Shown here: one piece after another, positions 1 to 6,663 of the stretch
Position numbering within the stretch: the first letter of the stretch is position 1
Layout: each line of letters begins with the position of its first letter
Source of the DNA: Paracoccaceae bacterium
GTDB lineage: Bacteria; Pseudomonadota; Alphaproteobacteria; Rhodobacterales; Rhodobacteraceae
Assembly (NCBI GenBank): GCA_007121115.1
Contig: SKMI01000145.1
Coordinates: forward strand, 1 to 8,512
Reading direction: 5' to 3'
Length of the DNA: 8,512 bases
The notes under the pieces: model-generated
The model's database searches: none
Told to the model about the DNA's origin: nothing
Seen by the model: only the letters and a program-made list of their open reading frames with translations
Made by a program: the position numbers and the translations under genes

Positions 1-30
1 CCCGCCCCAGCACTACCTGTCCTTAAGGGA

Positions 31-87
31 AAAAGCGCTCTCGGGGCGTGCGGGTGGGAGGGTGGGGCACGGCCCGAGGGCGCTTTT
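31..87. terminator. Long two-sided terminator hairpin with a G-rich loop
   Basis: The arms at 31-51 and 67-87 pair over 21 positions: 19 Watson-Crick pairs, one G-T (G-U in RNA) pair at 39/79 and one mismatch at 46/72. The loop at 52-66 is made of G-runs. The outer ends of the stem are AAAA and TTTT, so a transcript from either strand ends the hairpin with a U-run (TTTT on plus; TTTTT on minus counting the flanking base). The hairpin starts 17 bases past the stop of the minus-strand glycosyltransferase gene and would terminate it. By its symmetry it could also serve a plus-strand gene ending just left of the window. The pairing is seen directly; the terminator function is inferred. Confidence 0.78.
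52..67 (+). other. G-quadruplex motif in terminator loop
   Basis: The loop reads GGGTGGGAGGGTGGGG: four G-runs of at least three, separated by single bases (T, A, T). This is the tightest form of the standard G-quadruplex pattern. It fills the loop of the 31-87 hairpin, and its last G also forms the first pair of the right arm. Folding is inferred from the pattern only. Confidence 0.6.
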
Positions 88-103
88 GCGTGGGCGCACC
101 AAC

Positions 104-1132
104 TCAAACCCAGCCCCCGCGCGAGATCAGCCCCAGCCGCTCCAACTGCCGCCAGCCGTGGTAACGGGTCGAGGCCGCGCACCACAGGTCCGGTGCGGCC
201 ATCACCGCGTCGTAGTAGTCCGCGAACACCGGGGCATTGCCGAAATGCTGGCCGCGCGCCTTCTCGACCGCCGAACGCTCCACCACCAGCGGGAGGAACT
301 TGGTGTGCAAGAGCCCGCCCGAGGTGCAAATCCCCCCATAGGTGGCATAGACCCGGTTCAGTGCGCGGGGCAGCGCCGAATGGGTGGAATTCACCCAGAC
401 CGAATCGCGCCCCCATTTCACCAGCGGCAGCTTGGTCAGCGTGGGTGCGCGGTTGGGGGTAGTGCCGAAGAAATTCCGCGCCCGCACGCCGCCTTGCATC
501 AGCAGGCAATCCAGCAGCGGGTTGTGGCGGAGCACATGGTTGCCCGCGTCGAACCAGCGCAGCAGCGTCAGCGGATCGGTGCCCGGCACGTAGGCCTGCG
601 CGCCCAGCGCGCCCTTCGGGTAAAGCTCCAGCAGCATCGCAGCGAAACTGCGCTGGCCGCTGCGGTCCAGCCATTCGGTCAGCGCGGGCAGCGGCCGCGT
701 CTGCCAGTGAGGATAGACCAGCAACTCGTCGGCATCGACCTGCACGCACCAGCGCCCGACGCCGTGGCGCAGCATCAGCGCGGTGATCCAGTCCTGCCCG
801 AAGCGCGATCTCTTGTAGCTGGCCCCCGTGTGCCAGAGCGAGACATCGCCCTGATCCAGCAGCAACTCCCGCGTGCCGTCATCGCTGGCATTGTCGATGA
901 ACAGGAAATGCCCCACGCCAAGGCGGCGGTAATGGTCCAGAAACCACGGCAGGCGCACGGCCTCGTTCCGGACGGTGGAAAACAGCAGGATATCGCCCCG
1001 CCCCCAGCGCCCGCGCTTCATGCGCCTTAACTCGCGCCCCTTCCACAGCGCGCGCGCCTGCAACCGCAGCGCCTTCAGGCGCATGCGGGTTTCGAACCAG
1101 CGTTCGGTCGCGGGGGGGAGCGCGCGATACAT
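104..1132 (-). CDS. Family-2-type glycosyltransferase
   Basis: Probable cytoplasmic glycosyltransferase of the GT-A fold (Glyco_tranf_2_4-like), which would move a sugar from a nucleotide-sugar to an unidentified acceptor, likely a surface polysaccharide or glycan. Residue numbers are for the 342-aa product. A basic N-terminal stretch (1-46) is followed by the nucleotide-binding beginning ILLFSTVRNE (48-57), FLFIDNASDDGT (76-87) and the metal-binding DADE (133-136). The C-terminus ends in a YHGWRQLERLGLISRGGW block that I recall as typical of Rhodobacteraceae members. No signal peptide or membrane segment is evident. I chose the ATG at 1132. The frame stays open to a TTG at 1174, and neither start has a clear Shine-Dalgarno sequence. 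The gene is monocistronic here, divergent from lysA, and followed by the 31-87 terminator. The class is fairly certain; donor, acceptor and pathway are unknown. Confidence 0.85.
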   Translation of the reverse strand: MYRALPPATERWFETRMRLKALRLQARALWKGRELRRMKRGRWGRGDILLFSTVRNEAVRLPWFLDHYRRLGVGHFLFIDNASDDGTRELLLDQGDVSLWHTGASYKRSRFGQDWITALMLRHGVGRWCVQVDADELLVYPHWQTRPLPALTEWLDRSGQRSFAAMLLELYPKGALGAQAYVPGTDPLTLLRWFDAGNHVLRHNPLLDCLLMQGGVRARNFFGTTPNRAPTLTKLPLVKWGRDSVWVNSTHSALPRALNRVYATYGGICTSGGLLHTKFLPLVVERSAVEKARGQHFGNAPVFADYYDAVMAAPDLWCAASTRYHGWRQLERLGLISRGGWV

Positions 1133-1236
1133 GCGCGTCAGCAGACACCAGCCTGCATGTGCGCGCAAGCGCAAGATCGGTGGCGCGCGGGCGCGGGCTG
1201 CGCTATCTGGGCGCCATAACGCATTCGAGGCCCGCC
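1133..1236. promoter_or_regulatory. Divergent intergenic region between glycosyltransferase gene and lysA
   Basis: These 104 bases separate two divergent start codons and must contain the promoters for both genes unless either gene extends further upstream. I cannot point to a convincing -35/-10 pair on either strand. A purine-rich GAGG at 1227-1230, six bases before the lysA ATG, is a plausible ribosome binding site. The region is rich in GCGC steps and shows no clear operator palindrome. The regulatory role is inferred from gene orientation only. Confidence 0.45.
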
Positions 1237-2502
1237 ATGGACCACTTCATCTACCGCGACGGCGCGCTTTACGCCGAGGACGTGGCGCTGGCCGAGATCG
1301 CCGCGGCGGTGGGCACGCCGTTCTATTGCTACTCGGACGCCACCCTGACCCGGCATTTCCGCCTGTTCCAGGAGGCGCTTGCTGGCCTCGACCATCTGAT
1401 CTGTTACGCGGTCAAGGCCAATTCCAACCTTGCCGTGCTGCGCACGCTGGGCGCGCTGGGGGCGGGGATGGATGTGGTCTCGGGCGGCGAATATCGCCGG
1501 GCGCGGGCGGCGGGGGTGCCGGGGGAGCGGATCGTGTTCTCGGGTGTCGGCAAGACGCGCGAAGAGATGCGCCACGCGCTGGAACACGGTATCCGGCAAT
1601 TCAACGTCGAATCCGAGCCCGAGTTGCAGGCGCTGTCCGAGGTCGCCACGTCGATGGGCGCCACCGCGCCGATCTGCCTGCGCCTGAACCCGGATGTGGA
1701 CGCCGGAACGCATGAAAAGATCGCCACCGGCCGCAAGGAAGACAAGTTCGGCGTCCCCATCGCCCGGGCGCGCGAGATCTATGCGCAGGCCGCGCGCCTG
1801 CCGGGGCTGCAGGTGGTGGGCGCCGACATGCATATCGGTAGCCAGCTCACCGACCTTGCGCCGTTCGAGGCCGCCTACACCAAGCTCGCCGAGCTGACCC
1901 GCACACTGCGTGCCGACGGACACCAGATCATACGGCTGGACCTGGGCGGCGGCCTCGGCATCCCCTACACCCGGTCGAACGAGACCCCACCCCTGCCGCT
2001 GGAGTATGGCGCGCTGGTGCAGCGCATCTTCGGCGACATGGAGGTGGAGATCGAGATCGAGCCCGGACGCCTGATCGTCGGCAACGCGGGCGTGCTGGTG
2101 TCGCAGGTGATCTATGCCAAGGCGGGCGAGGGGCGCGATTTCCTGATCCTGGACGCGGCCATGAACGACCTGATTCGCCCGGCCATGTATGGCGCGCATC
2201 ATGATATCGTCCCCCTGCGAGAGCCCGAAGCCGGAGCGGCTTTGCGGCCCTTCGACATCGTCGGCCCGGTCTGCGAATCGGGGGACACCTTCGCCAAGGC
2301 CCGCCCGATGCCGCCGCTGACGGCGGGCGATCTGGTCGCCTTCCGCTCGGCGGGGGCTTACGGCGCGGTGATGGCCAGCGAATACAACACCCGGCCCCTG
2401 ATCCCCGAAGTCATGGTGAAGGGCGATCAATTTGCGGTCATCCGCCCGCGCCCGACCTTTGACGAGATGCTCGCCCGCGATACCATCCCGCGATGGTTAT
2501 GA
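1237..2502 (+). CDS. lysA: Diaminopimelate decarboxylase
   Basis: PLP-dependent enzyme (fold type III, alanine-racemase-like barrel) that removes CO2 from meso-diaminopimelate to give L-lysine, the last step of the DAP pathway, in the cytoplasm. Family motifs appear in order in the 421-aa product: YAVKAN (57-62) with the PLP-binding Lys60, HIGSQ (199-203), the phosphate-binding GGGLG (237-241), EPGR (275-278), the CESGD active-site motif with Cys346 (346-350), and GAYG with Tyr375 (373-376). The length is normal for bacterial LysA. The frame stays open upstream to 1159, but the ATG at 1237 has GAGG six bases before it and begins right where the family's N-terminus should. It is the first gene of a plus-strand unit with the DUF4175 gene. 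All catalytic residues I can check are present. Ornithine/arginine decarboxylases share the fold, but CESGD and overall similarity favour LysA. Confidence 0.96.
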   Translation: MDHFIYRDGALYAEDVALAEIAAAVGTPFYCYSDATLTRHFRLFQEALAGLDHLICYAVKANSNLAVLRTLGALGAGMDVVSGGEYRRARAAGVPGERIVFSGVGKTREEMRHALEHGIRQFNVESEPELQALSEVATSMGATAPICLRLNPDVDAGTHEKIATGRKEDKFGVPIARAREIYAQAARLPGLQVVGADMHIGSQLTDLAPFEAAYTKLAELTRTLRADGHQIIRLDLGGGLGIPYTRSNETPPLPLEYGALVQRIFGDMEVEIEIEPGRLIVGNAGVLVSQVIYAKAGEGRDFLILDAAMNDLIRPAMYGAHHDIVPLREPEAGAALRPFDIVGPVCESGDTFAKARPMPPLTAGDLVAFRSAGAYGAVMASEYNTRPLIPEVMVKGDQFAVIRPRPTFDEMLARDTIPRWL

Positions 2503-2531
2503 CCGCCCCCCAGCCCGAAAGGGTCGCATGA
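2499..2531 (+). CDS. Possible 10-codon minicistron bridging lysA and the DUF4175 gene
   Basis: An ATG at 2499 overlaps the lysA stop as ATGA (2499-2502). The frame then reads MTAPQPERVA and stops with a TGA at 2529-2531 that overlaps the next gene's ATG, again as ATGA (2528-2531). Such overlaps are the usual arrangement for translational coupling by terminating and restarting ribosomes, so a ribosome could be handed from lysA through this short frame to the downstream gene. There is no good Shine-Dalgarno sequence before 2499, so any translation would depend on lysA. The peptide itself matches nothing I know. The reading frame is seen directly; translation and coupling are inference, and a chance occurrence is possible. 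Confidence 0.3.
   Translation: MTAPQPERVA
2517..2523 (+). promoter_or_regulatory. Ribosome binding site of the DUF4175 gene
   Basis: GAAAGGG lies four bases before the ATG at 2528 and is the only purine-rich run near it. It supports that start over upstream in-frame codons inside lysA. It also lies within the 10-codon frame 2499-2531, so a ribosome finishing that frame would stop beside it. Confidence 0.5.
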
Positions 2532-4996
2532 GACGCCGGAAGTCCCGCCCCGATCCGACCGCACCCGAGGTGATGCTGCGCAAACCCCTGCGCCGAACCC
2601 TGGCCGGGCTCTGGGCCGAGCGGCTGGCGCGGGCCTTCTGGCCCGTCACCACGCTGATCCTGTTCACCGCCGCCGCCCTTGGCTTCGGCGTGCAGGATGT
2701 GCTGCCCCCGGCGGTAACCACATGGGGCCTGCTGGCCGCGGGCATGCTGATACTGGTGGCGTTGTTGCTGGGGCTGTGGCGCTTTTCGCCCCCCGGACGG
2801 GCCGATGCGCTGGACCGTCTGGACCGCGCCATGCCGGGGCGTCCCGTCACCGCGCTGGCCGATGCGCAGGCGATCGGGGCGAGTGACCCCGCCTCGAACG
2901 CGGTCTGGCGCGCGCATCTGCGGCGGATGACGGCGATCCTCGCGGTCGCACCCCCGGTGCCCGGCAACCTGCAACTGGCGCGCTATGACCGCTTCGCCCT
3001 GCGCTATGTGGCGCTGACGGCATTCGCGCTGTCGCTCCTGTTCGGCGCCCCCTCGCGCGTGACCGAAGCGACGGAACTCGCCCAGCTCCCCGGCCGGGCC
3101 GAAGCGGTGGCGCTGGGGCCCTCCTGGGAAGCCTGGGCGCAGCCGCCGGGCTATACCGGGCGGCCGAGCCTCTACCTCAACGATGTCGACCGCAGCGCCC
3201 TGCAACTGCCCGAGGGCACGCGCGTCACCGTGCGATTCTACGGCCAGCCCGGGGTGATGAGCGTGATCGAATCGCTCTCGGACCGCACGGAACCGGACCC
3301 GCAGGACATGGCGCAGGACTTCGAGATCCACAGCAGCGGGCGCCTCAGCATCCGTGGTCCTGCCGGGCGCGACTGGGAAATCACCATGCTGGAGGACCAG
3401 CCGCCCGAGGTGACGCTGGTCGGCCAGATGGAGCGCGATCGCGGCGGGCTGATGCGCCAGGAGTTCGAAGCCCGCGATGACTACGGCGTCACCGGCGGCA
3501 GCGCCGAGATCGCGCTGAACCTTGATGCGGTGGACCGCCGCTATGGCCTGTCGGCGGAACCCGAGCCGCGCGAGCCCATCGCGCTCGATCTGCCCATGCC
3601 GATGACCGGCTCACGCGCCGAATTCACCGAGGCGCTTTTCGGCGATCTGTCGCAGCACCCCTGGGCGAACATGCCTGTGACCATTGCCCTGCAGGTCGAG
3701 GACGCGCGCGGCCAGACCGGCGCGACCGAAGAGCAGGAAGTGGTGCTGCCCGGCCGGCGGTTCTTCGATCCCATGGCGGCGGCGGTGATCGAATTGCGCC
3801 GCGATATCCTGTGGTCGCGCGAAAACGCCGCACGCGCGGATCAGTTGATGCGCGCCATCGCGCACCGCCCCGAAACCGCGTTCCGCAGCGACAATGCGAT
3901 CCCCCGCTTCCGCGCGGCACAGGCGCTGTTGCAGACCAGCCTGCGCGAGGGGCTGGATGACGAGACCCGCGACCAACTGGCGCAGGACCTGTGGGACCTG
4001 GCGATCCTGCTGGAAGAGGGCGATCTGGCCGATGCCCGCGAACGCCTGCGCCGCGCGCAGGAGCGTCTGGAAGAGGCCATGCGCTCCGGCGCCGACCCGT
4101 CCGAAATCGACGAGTTGATGGAAGAGCTGCGCGAGGCCATGCGCGACTACATGCGCGAACTGGCCCAGCAGCCCCGCGAACGCGGCGAGGCCCCGCCCGA
4201 CCGAGAGTCCATGGAAATCACCCAGGACCAGATCCAGGAACTTCTGGACCGGATCCAGGAGCTGATGGAAGAAGGCCGCATGGAGGAAGCCGCCGAGCTG
4301 ATGGCGCAACTCGAAATGCTGCTGGAAAACCTCGAATTCGTCGAAGGCGACGGCGAGGGCGGCCCAGGCGACGAGATGATGGAGGGTCTGGGCGACACGC
4401 TGCGCGACCAGCAGGACCTGGCCGACGACACGTTCCGCGAGTTTCAGGAACAGTTCAACCGCGGCGCCCCCGATGCCGAAGGCGAGGGTGACCCGCAGGG
4501 CACCGACGAGCTGGCCGAACGCCAGCAAGCCCTGCGCGACATGCTGCGCGACCAGCAGTTGCAGCCCATGCCCGGCGAAGGCACCGCCGAGGGCGAGGCC
4601 GCGCTGGAAGCGCTGGAAGAGGCCGAGCGCGCCATGGAAGAGGCCGAGGAAGCGCTGCGCGACGGCGATGCCGCAGGCGCGCTGGACCGGCAGGCCGAGG
4701 CGATGGAAGCCCTGCGGGAAGGCATGCGCCAGATGAACCAGGCCCAGGCGCAGGACCGGCGCGACCGGGGCGAACAAGGCGAGGATGCGCAGGCTGATGG
4801 CGGCCGTGACGGCAGCCGCGACCCGCTGGGCCGGTCACTGGGGGGCGAGGTCGGCACGGATGACGAGATGCTGCAGGGCGAGGAAGCCCGCCGCCGGGCG
4901 CAGGACCTTCTGGACGAGATCCGCCGCCGCTCAGCCGAACTCGACCGCCCCGAGGCCGAACTCGACTACCTGCGCCGTCTGCTGGACCGGTTCTGA
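2528..4996 (+). CDS. DUF4175 / TIGR02302-type membrane-anchored coiled-coil protein
   Basis: Large protein of unknown function that I recognise as an alphaproteobacterial TIGR02302/DUF4175 family member (822 aa, near the usual size). The N-terminal part has three hydrophobic segments (about 37-55, 66-85, 159-174). A middle region (about 195-410) is beta-like and probably extracytoplasmic. After about 415 the chain is strongly helical and rich in Glu, Gln, Arg, Met and Ala, with long coiled-coil-like stretches (about 505-600 and 685-745). DxLRDQQ occurs twice (623-629, 671-677). The end (788-822) is the conserved-looking RAQDLLDEIRRRSAELDRP...LDYLRRLLDRF block. I chose the ATG at 2528 because GAAAGGG lies just upstream (2517-2523); the frame stays open to 2432 inside lysA. 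It starts 26 bases after the lysA stop, so co-transcription is likely. It is followed by the 5024-5100 terminator. A link to cell-envelope or peptidoglycan work is only a guess from lysA and topology. Confidence 0.85.
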   Translation: MRRRKSRPDPTAPEVMLRKPLRRTLAGLWAERLARAFWPVTTLILFTAAALGFGVQDVLPPAVTTWGLLAAGMLILVALLLGLWRFSPPGRADALDRLDRAMPGRPVTALADAQAIGASDPASNAVWRAHLRRMTAILAVAPPVPGNLQLARYDRFALRYVALTAFALSLLFGAPSRVTEATELAQLPGRAEAVALGPSWEAWAQPPGYTGRPSLYLNDVDRSALQLPEGTRVTVRFYGQPGVMSVIESLSDRTEPDPQDMAQDFEIHSSGRLSIRGPAGRDWEITMLEDQPPEVTLVGQMERDRGGLMRQEFEARDDYGVTGGSAEIALNLDAVDRRYGLSAEPEPREPIALDLPMPMTGSRAEFTEALFGDLSQHPWANMPVTIALQVEDARGQTGATEEQEVVLPGRRFFDPMAAAVIELRRDILWSRENAARADQLMRAIAHRPETAFRSDNAIPRFRAAQALLQTSLREGLDDETRDQLAQDLWDLAILLEEGDLADARERLRRAQERLEEAMRSGADPSEIDELMEELREAMRDYMRELAQQPRERGEAPPDRESMEITQDQIQELLDRIQELMEEGRMEEAAELMAQLEMLLENLEFVEGDGEGGPGDEMMEGLGDTLRDQQDLADDTFREFQEQFNRGAPDAEGEGDPQGTDELAERQQALRDMLRDQQLQPMPGEGTAEGEAALEALEEAERAMEEAEEALRDGDAAGALDRQAEAMEALREGMRQMNQAQAQDRRDRGEQGEDAQADGGRDGSRDPLGRSLGGEVGTDDEMLQGEEARRRAQDLLDEIRRRSAELDRPEAELDYLRRLLDRF

Positions 4997-5023
4997 AGAC
5001 CGGCCCAACGGAAACGCCCTGCC

Positions 5024-5100
5024 CCGCTCCGGCCCGCCGTGGCTGCGGGGCGCAAGGGTGGGTGGGCGCACCGCAGGCGCGGGGGGCCGGAGCGGTTTTT
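5024..5100 (+). terminator. Very long terminator hairpin with G-rich loop, 3' of the lysA operon
   Basis: The arms at 5024-5053 and 5066-5095 pair over 30 positions: 26 Watson-Crick pairs, one T-G pair (5040/5079) and three mismatches (5036/5083, 5042/5077, 5049/5070). The loop is AAGGGTGGGTGG (5054-5065). TTTTT follows at once (5096-5100), which is the layout of a plus-strand intrinsic terminator. It begins 27 bases after the DUF4175 stop. The stem is much longer than a minimal terminator needs. The pairing is seen directly; termination is inferred with good support. Confidence 0.85.
5047..5066 (+). other. G-quadruplex motif overlapping the terminator loop
   Basis: G-runs at 5047-5050, 5056-5058, 5060-5062 and 5064-5066 have spacers of 5, 1 and 1 bases and fit the standard G-quadruplex pattern. 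The first run lies in the left arm of the 5024-5095 hairpin, so the quadruplex and the full stem cannot form together. Inferred from pattern only. Confidence 0.5.
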
Positions 5101-5121
5101 CCCAACCGCACCCCACCAACG

Positions 5122-5147
5122 AAAAGACCCCCGAAGAGGGGGCCTTT
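5122..5147 (-). terminator. Intrinsic terminator of rpmB
   Basis: Read on the minus strand, AAAGGCCCCC pairs with GGGGGTCTTT (ten positions, one of them G-U) around a five-base loop TCTTC, and the T-run reaches TTTT at 5125-5122. It starts 21 bases after the rpmB stop. On the plus strand the same hairpin has an A-C mismatch and a weaker tail, so it mainly serves rpmB. It lies 21 bases from the plus-strand terminator ending at 5100, so the convergent units are separated by two back-to-back terminators. Confidence 0.87.
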
Positions 5148-5168
5148 CCAAAGCGATGAAACGCCGGG

Positions 5169-5462
5169 TCAGGCTTCCGCCGCAGCCTGTGCCTTGGCGA
5201 TTTCCTTCTTCACCTTCAGCGCGGCGGGCGACAGTTCCTCGTCCTTCGCGCGCGTCAGGTAGGCATCCAGCCCGCCCCGGTGATCGACGCTGCGCAGCGC
5301 CGCCGAGGACACCCGCAGCTTCACCGCACGGCCCAGCGCCTCGGACTGGAGCGAGACGTCCTGCAGGTTCGGCAGGAACCGGCGCTTGGTCTTGTTGTTG
5401 GCGTGGCTCACGTTATGGCCGGACATCGGCCCCTTACCGGTCAGTTCGCAGCGGCGCGACAT
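5169..5462 (-). CDS. rpmB: 50S ribosomal protein L28
   Basis: Component of the large ribosomal subunit that binds 23S rRNA. The 97-aa product begins MSRRCELTGKGPMSGHNVSHANNKTKRRFLPNLQ, the typical L28 N-terminus: CxLTGK, then the NxVSHxNxKTKRRFxPNLQ core. It continues with VKLRVSSAALRSVDHRGGLDAYL (about 47-69) and ends in a basic, Ala-rich helix, as in alphaproteobacterial members. Length and start are standard. GAGGAT (plus 5471-5476) lies 8-10 bases upstream as the ribosome binding site. Only one Cys is present, so this is the zinc-free form. It is transcribed alone with its own terminator at 5122-5147. Confident call. Confidence 0.98.
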   Translation of the reverse strand: MSRRCELTGKGPMSGHNVSHANNKTKRRFLPNLQDVSLQSEALGRAVKLRVSSAALRSVDHRGGLDAYLTRAKDEELSPAALKVKKEIAKAQAAAEA

Positions 5463-5589
5463 GGCTTTTGATCCTCATATCTCACGGCGCCTGCCATGCT
5501 GGCCCTGGCGCATAAACCAATGAGGCGCCCCGGGGCGCCTGCAATCTCCAGCGCGCTCTTAGGGGCATTCCGCGCAGGCGTCAAGCGAT
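5463..5589 (-). promoter_or_regulatory. rpmB leader and upstream gap after meaB
   Basis: These 127 bases must hold the rpmB promoter if rpmB is not cotranscribed with meaB, and any meaB terminator. I see no confident -35/-10 pair. The sequence has repeated GGCGCC blocks (5486-5491, 5524-5529, 5534-5539); GGCGCCTGC occurs twice (5486-5494, 5534-5542), and two of the blocks form the palindrome at 5523-5540. No other gene fits here. Confidence 0.4.
5523..5540. repeat. Perfect 18-bp palindrome, possible meaB terminator stem
   Basis: AGGCGCCCCGGGGCGCCT is its own reverse complement. As RNA it could form a seven-pair stem with a CCGG loop. It lies 50 bases past the meaB stop on the minus strand. 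The bases after it on that strand (CATTGGTTT) are only moderately T-rich, so it is a weak candidate for an intrinsic terminator. A protein-binding site or cis element for rpmB is equally possible. Confidence 0.4.
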
Positions 5590-6594
5590 TCACTCCGGCT
5601 CCCGCGCGCTCCGGTCCAGCCGGTCCAGCACCTGCCGCGCGGCCTCACTTGGCAGCACCCGCCCGGCGACCACATCCTCGGCCATCGCGCCCAGCAGCGC
5701 CCGCGCCGACGGCGTTTCCAGCCGGGCCAGAACGCCCTGCCGCACATCCTCGAAAAACCAGTGCCTGGCCTGCGCCGCGCGGCGCTGCGCCCAGTGCCCG
5801 TGCACGCGCCGCCAGTCCACAAGCGCGCTGATCTCGTCCCAGACGCCCGCGATCCCGCCGCCTTCCAGCGCCGAAACCGTCATCGCCTTGGGGAAGCCCT
5901 CGGGGTCCTGCGGGCGGCGGCGCAGCAGGCGCAGGGCGCCCGCGTAATCGGCGCGGGTGCGTTCGGCGGCGGGTTTCAGGTCGCCATCGGCCTTGTTCAC
6001 GACGATCAGGTCCGCCACCTCCATGATCCCGCGCTTCACACCCTGCAACTCGTCTCCGCCCGCCGGTGCCAGCAGCAGCGCGAACACGTCCGACAGGTCC
6101 GCGACCACGGTCTCCGACTGACCCACGCCCACGGTTTCGATCAGCACCACGTCGAAGCCCGCGGCCTCGCACAGCATCACCGCCTCGCGCGTGCGCCGGG
6201 CCACGCCGCCCAGATGCGTCTGGCTGGGCGACGGGCGGATGAAGGCGCGCGGCTCACGCGACAGCCGCTCCATCCGCGTCTTGTCGCCCAGGATCGAGCC
6301 CCCGGTGCGCGCACTCGACGGGTCCACCGCCAGCACCGCCACCCGCAGCCCCTGCCCGGTCAGCATAAGCCCGAAGCTTTCGATGAAGGTCGACTTGCCC
6401 ACCCCCGGCGTGCCCGACAGGCCGATGCGGATCGCCTCGGGCGGGGGCTTTCCGCCTGCCCCAAGCGCCAGCCGCGCCAGCAGCGCCTCGGCCTCGGCGC
6501 GGTGGTCGGCGCGGCGGCTTTCCACCAGCGTGATCGCGCGGGCCAGCGCCCGCCGGTCGCCGCGTGCCACCGCTTCCGCCAGATCGTCGCTCAT
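5590..6594 (-). CDS. meaB: Methylmalonyl-CoA mutase-associated GTPase (MeaB/ArgK family)
   Basis: G3E-type P-loop GTPase that acts as a chaperone for adenosylcobalamin-dependent methylmalonyl-CoA mutase, guarding cofactor loading and protecting the enzyme, in the cytoplasm. In the 334-aa product: Walker A GTPGVGKST (61-69), DPSSARTGGSILGDKTRM (91-108; the family signature), the switch-like IETVGVGQSE (152-161), and NKAD base recognition (200-203). The helical C-terminus (about 265-330) resembles the MeaB dimerisation arm. I chose the ATG at 6594, seven bases after AGGAG (plus 6602-6606). A GTG at 6639 would add 15 residues without a comparable ribosome site. It follows the Nudix gene on the same strand with a 69-base gap, so the two may be cotranscribed. 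No mutase gene is in the window. The related Ni/Co GTPases HypB/UreG are excluded by the DPSS...GGSILGDKTRM block. Confidence 0.94.
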   Translation of the reverse strand: MSDDLAEAVARGDRRALARAITLVESRRADHRAEAEALLARLALGAGGKPPPEAIRIGLSGTPGVGKSTFIESFGLMLTGQGLRVAVLAVDPSSARTGGSILGDKTRMERLSREPRAFIRPSPSQTHLGGVARRTREAVMLCEAAGFDVVLIETVGVGQSETVVADLSDVFALLLAPAGGDELQGVKRGIMEVADLIVVNKADGDLKPAAERTRADYAGALRLLRRRPQDPEGFPKAMTVSALEGGGIAGVWDEISALVDWRRVHGHWAQRRAAQARHWFFEDVRQGVLARLETPSARALLGAMAEDVVAGRVLPSEAARQVLDRLDRSAREPE

Positions 6595-6601
6595 GCCCGC
6601 G

Positions 6602-6606
6602 CTCCT
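6602..6606 (-). promoter_or_regulatory. Ribosome binding site of meaB
   Basis: AGGAG on the minus strand, seven bases before the ATG at 6594. It decides this start over the in-frame GTG at 6639. Confidence 0.65.
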
Positions 6607-6663
6607 GCCACCAACGCCCCCTCTTGCCTCGCGCGACACCGGAATGTCCAGACAAGGCGCCGC

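Noticed and set aside
1..26. Possible 3' end of a plus-strand gene, with a TAA at 24-26 just before the terminator
   Set aside because: Only eight codons would be visible and nothing identifies a protein; position relative to the hairpin is suggestive but not enough to call a feature.
62..1030. Long plus-strand open frame (322 codons) opposite the glycosyltransferase gene
   Set aside because: Its translation is low-complexity Arg/Pro/Gln-rich, as expected from the antisense of a GC-rich gene, and it starts inside the terminator hairpin.
1138..2430. Long minus-strand open frame (430 codons) opposite lysA
   Set aside because: The opposite strand encodes lysA with all its motifs intact; the antisense product is His/Arg/Gln-rich and has no recognisable domain.
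3611..4777. Long minus-strand open frame (388 codons) opposite the DUF4175 gene
   Set aside because: It mirrors the Glu/Gln-rich coiled-coil coding, which reads as a Leu/Phe/Ala-rich shadow; no ribosome site or family features.
5463..5540. Search for an rpmB promoter (for example TTGCAG or TTGGTT as -35)
   Set aside because: No candidate -35 had a believable -10 at 16-18 bases; calling one would be arbitrary.
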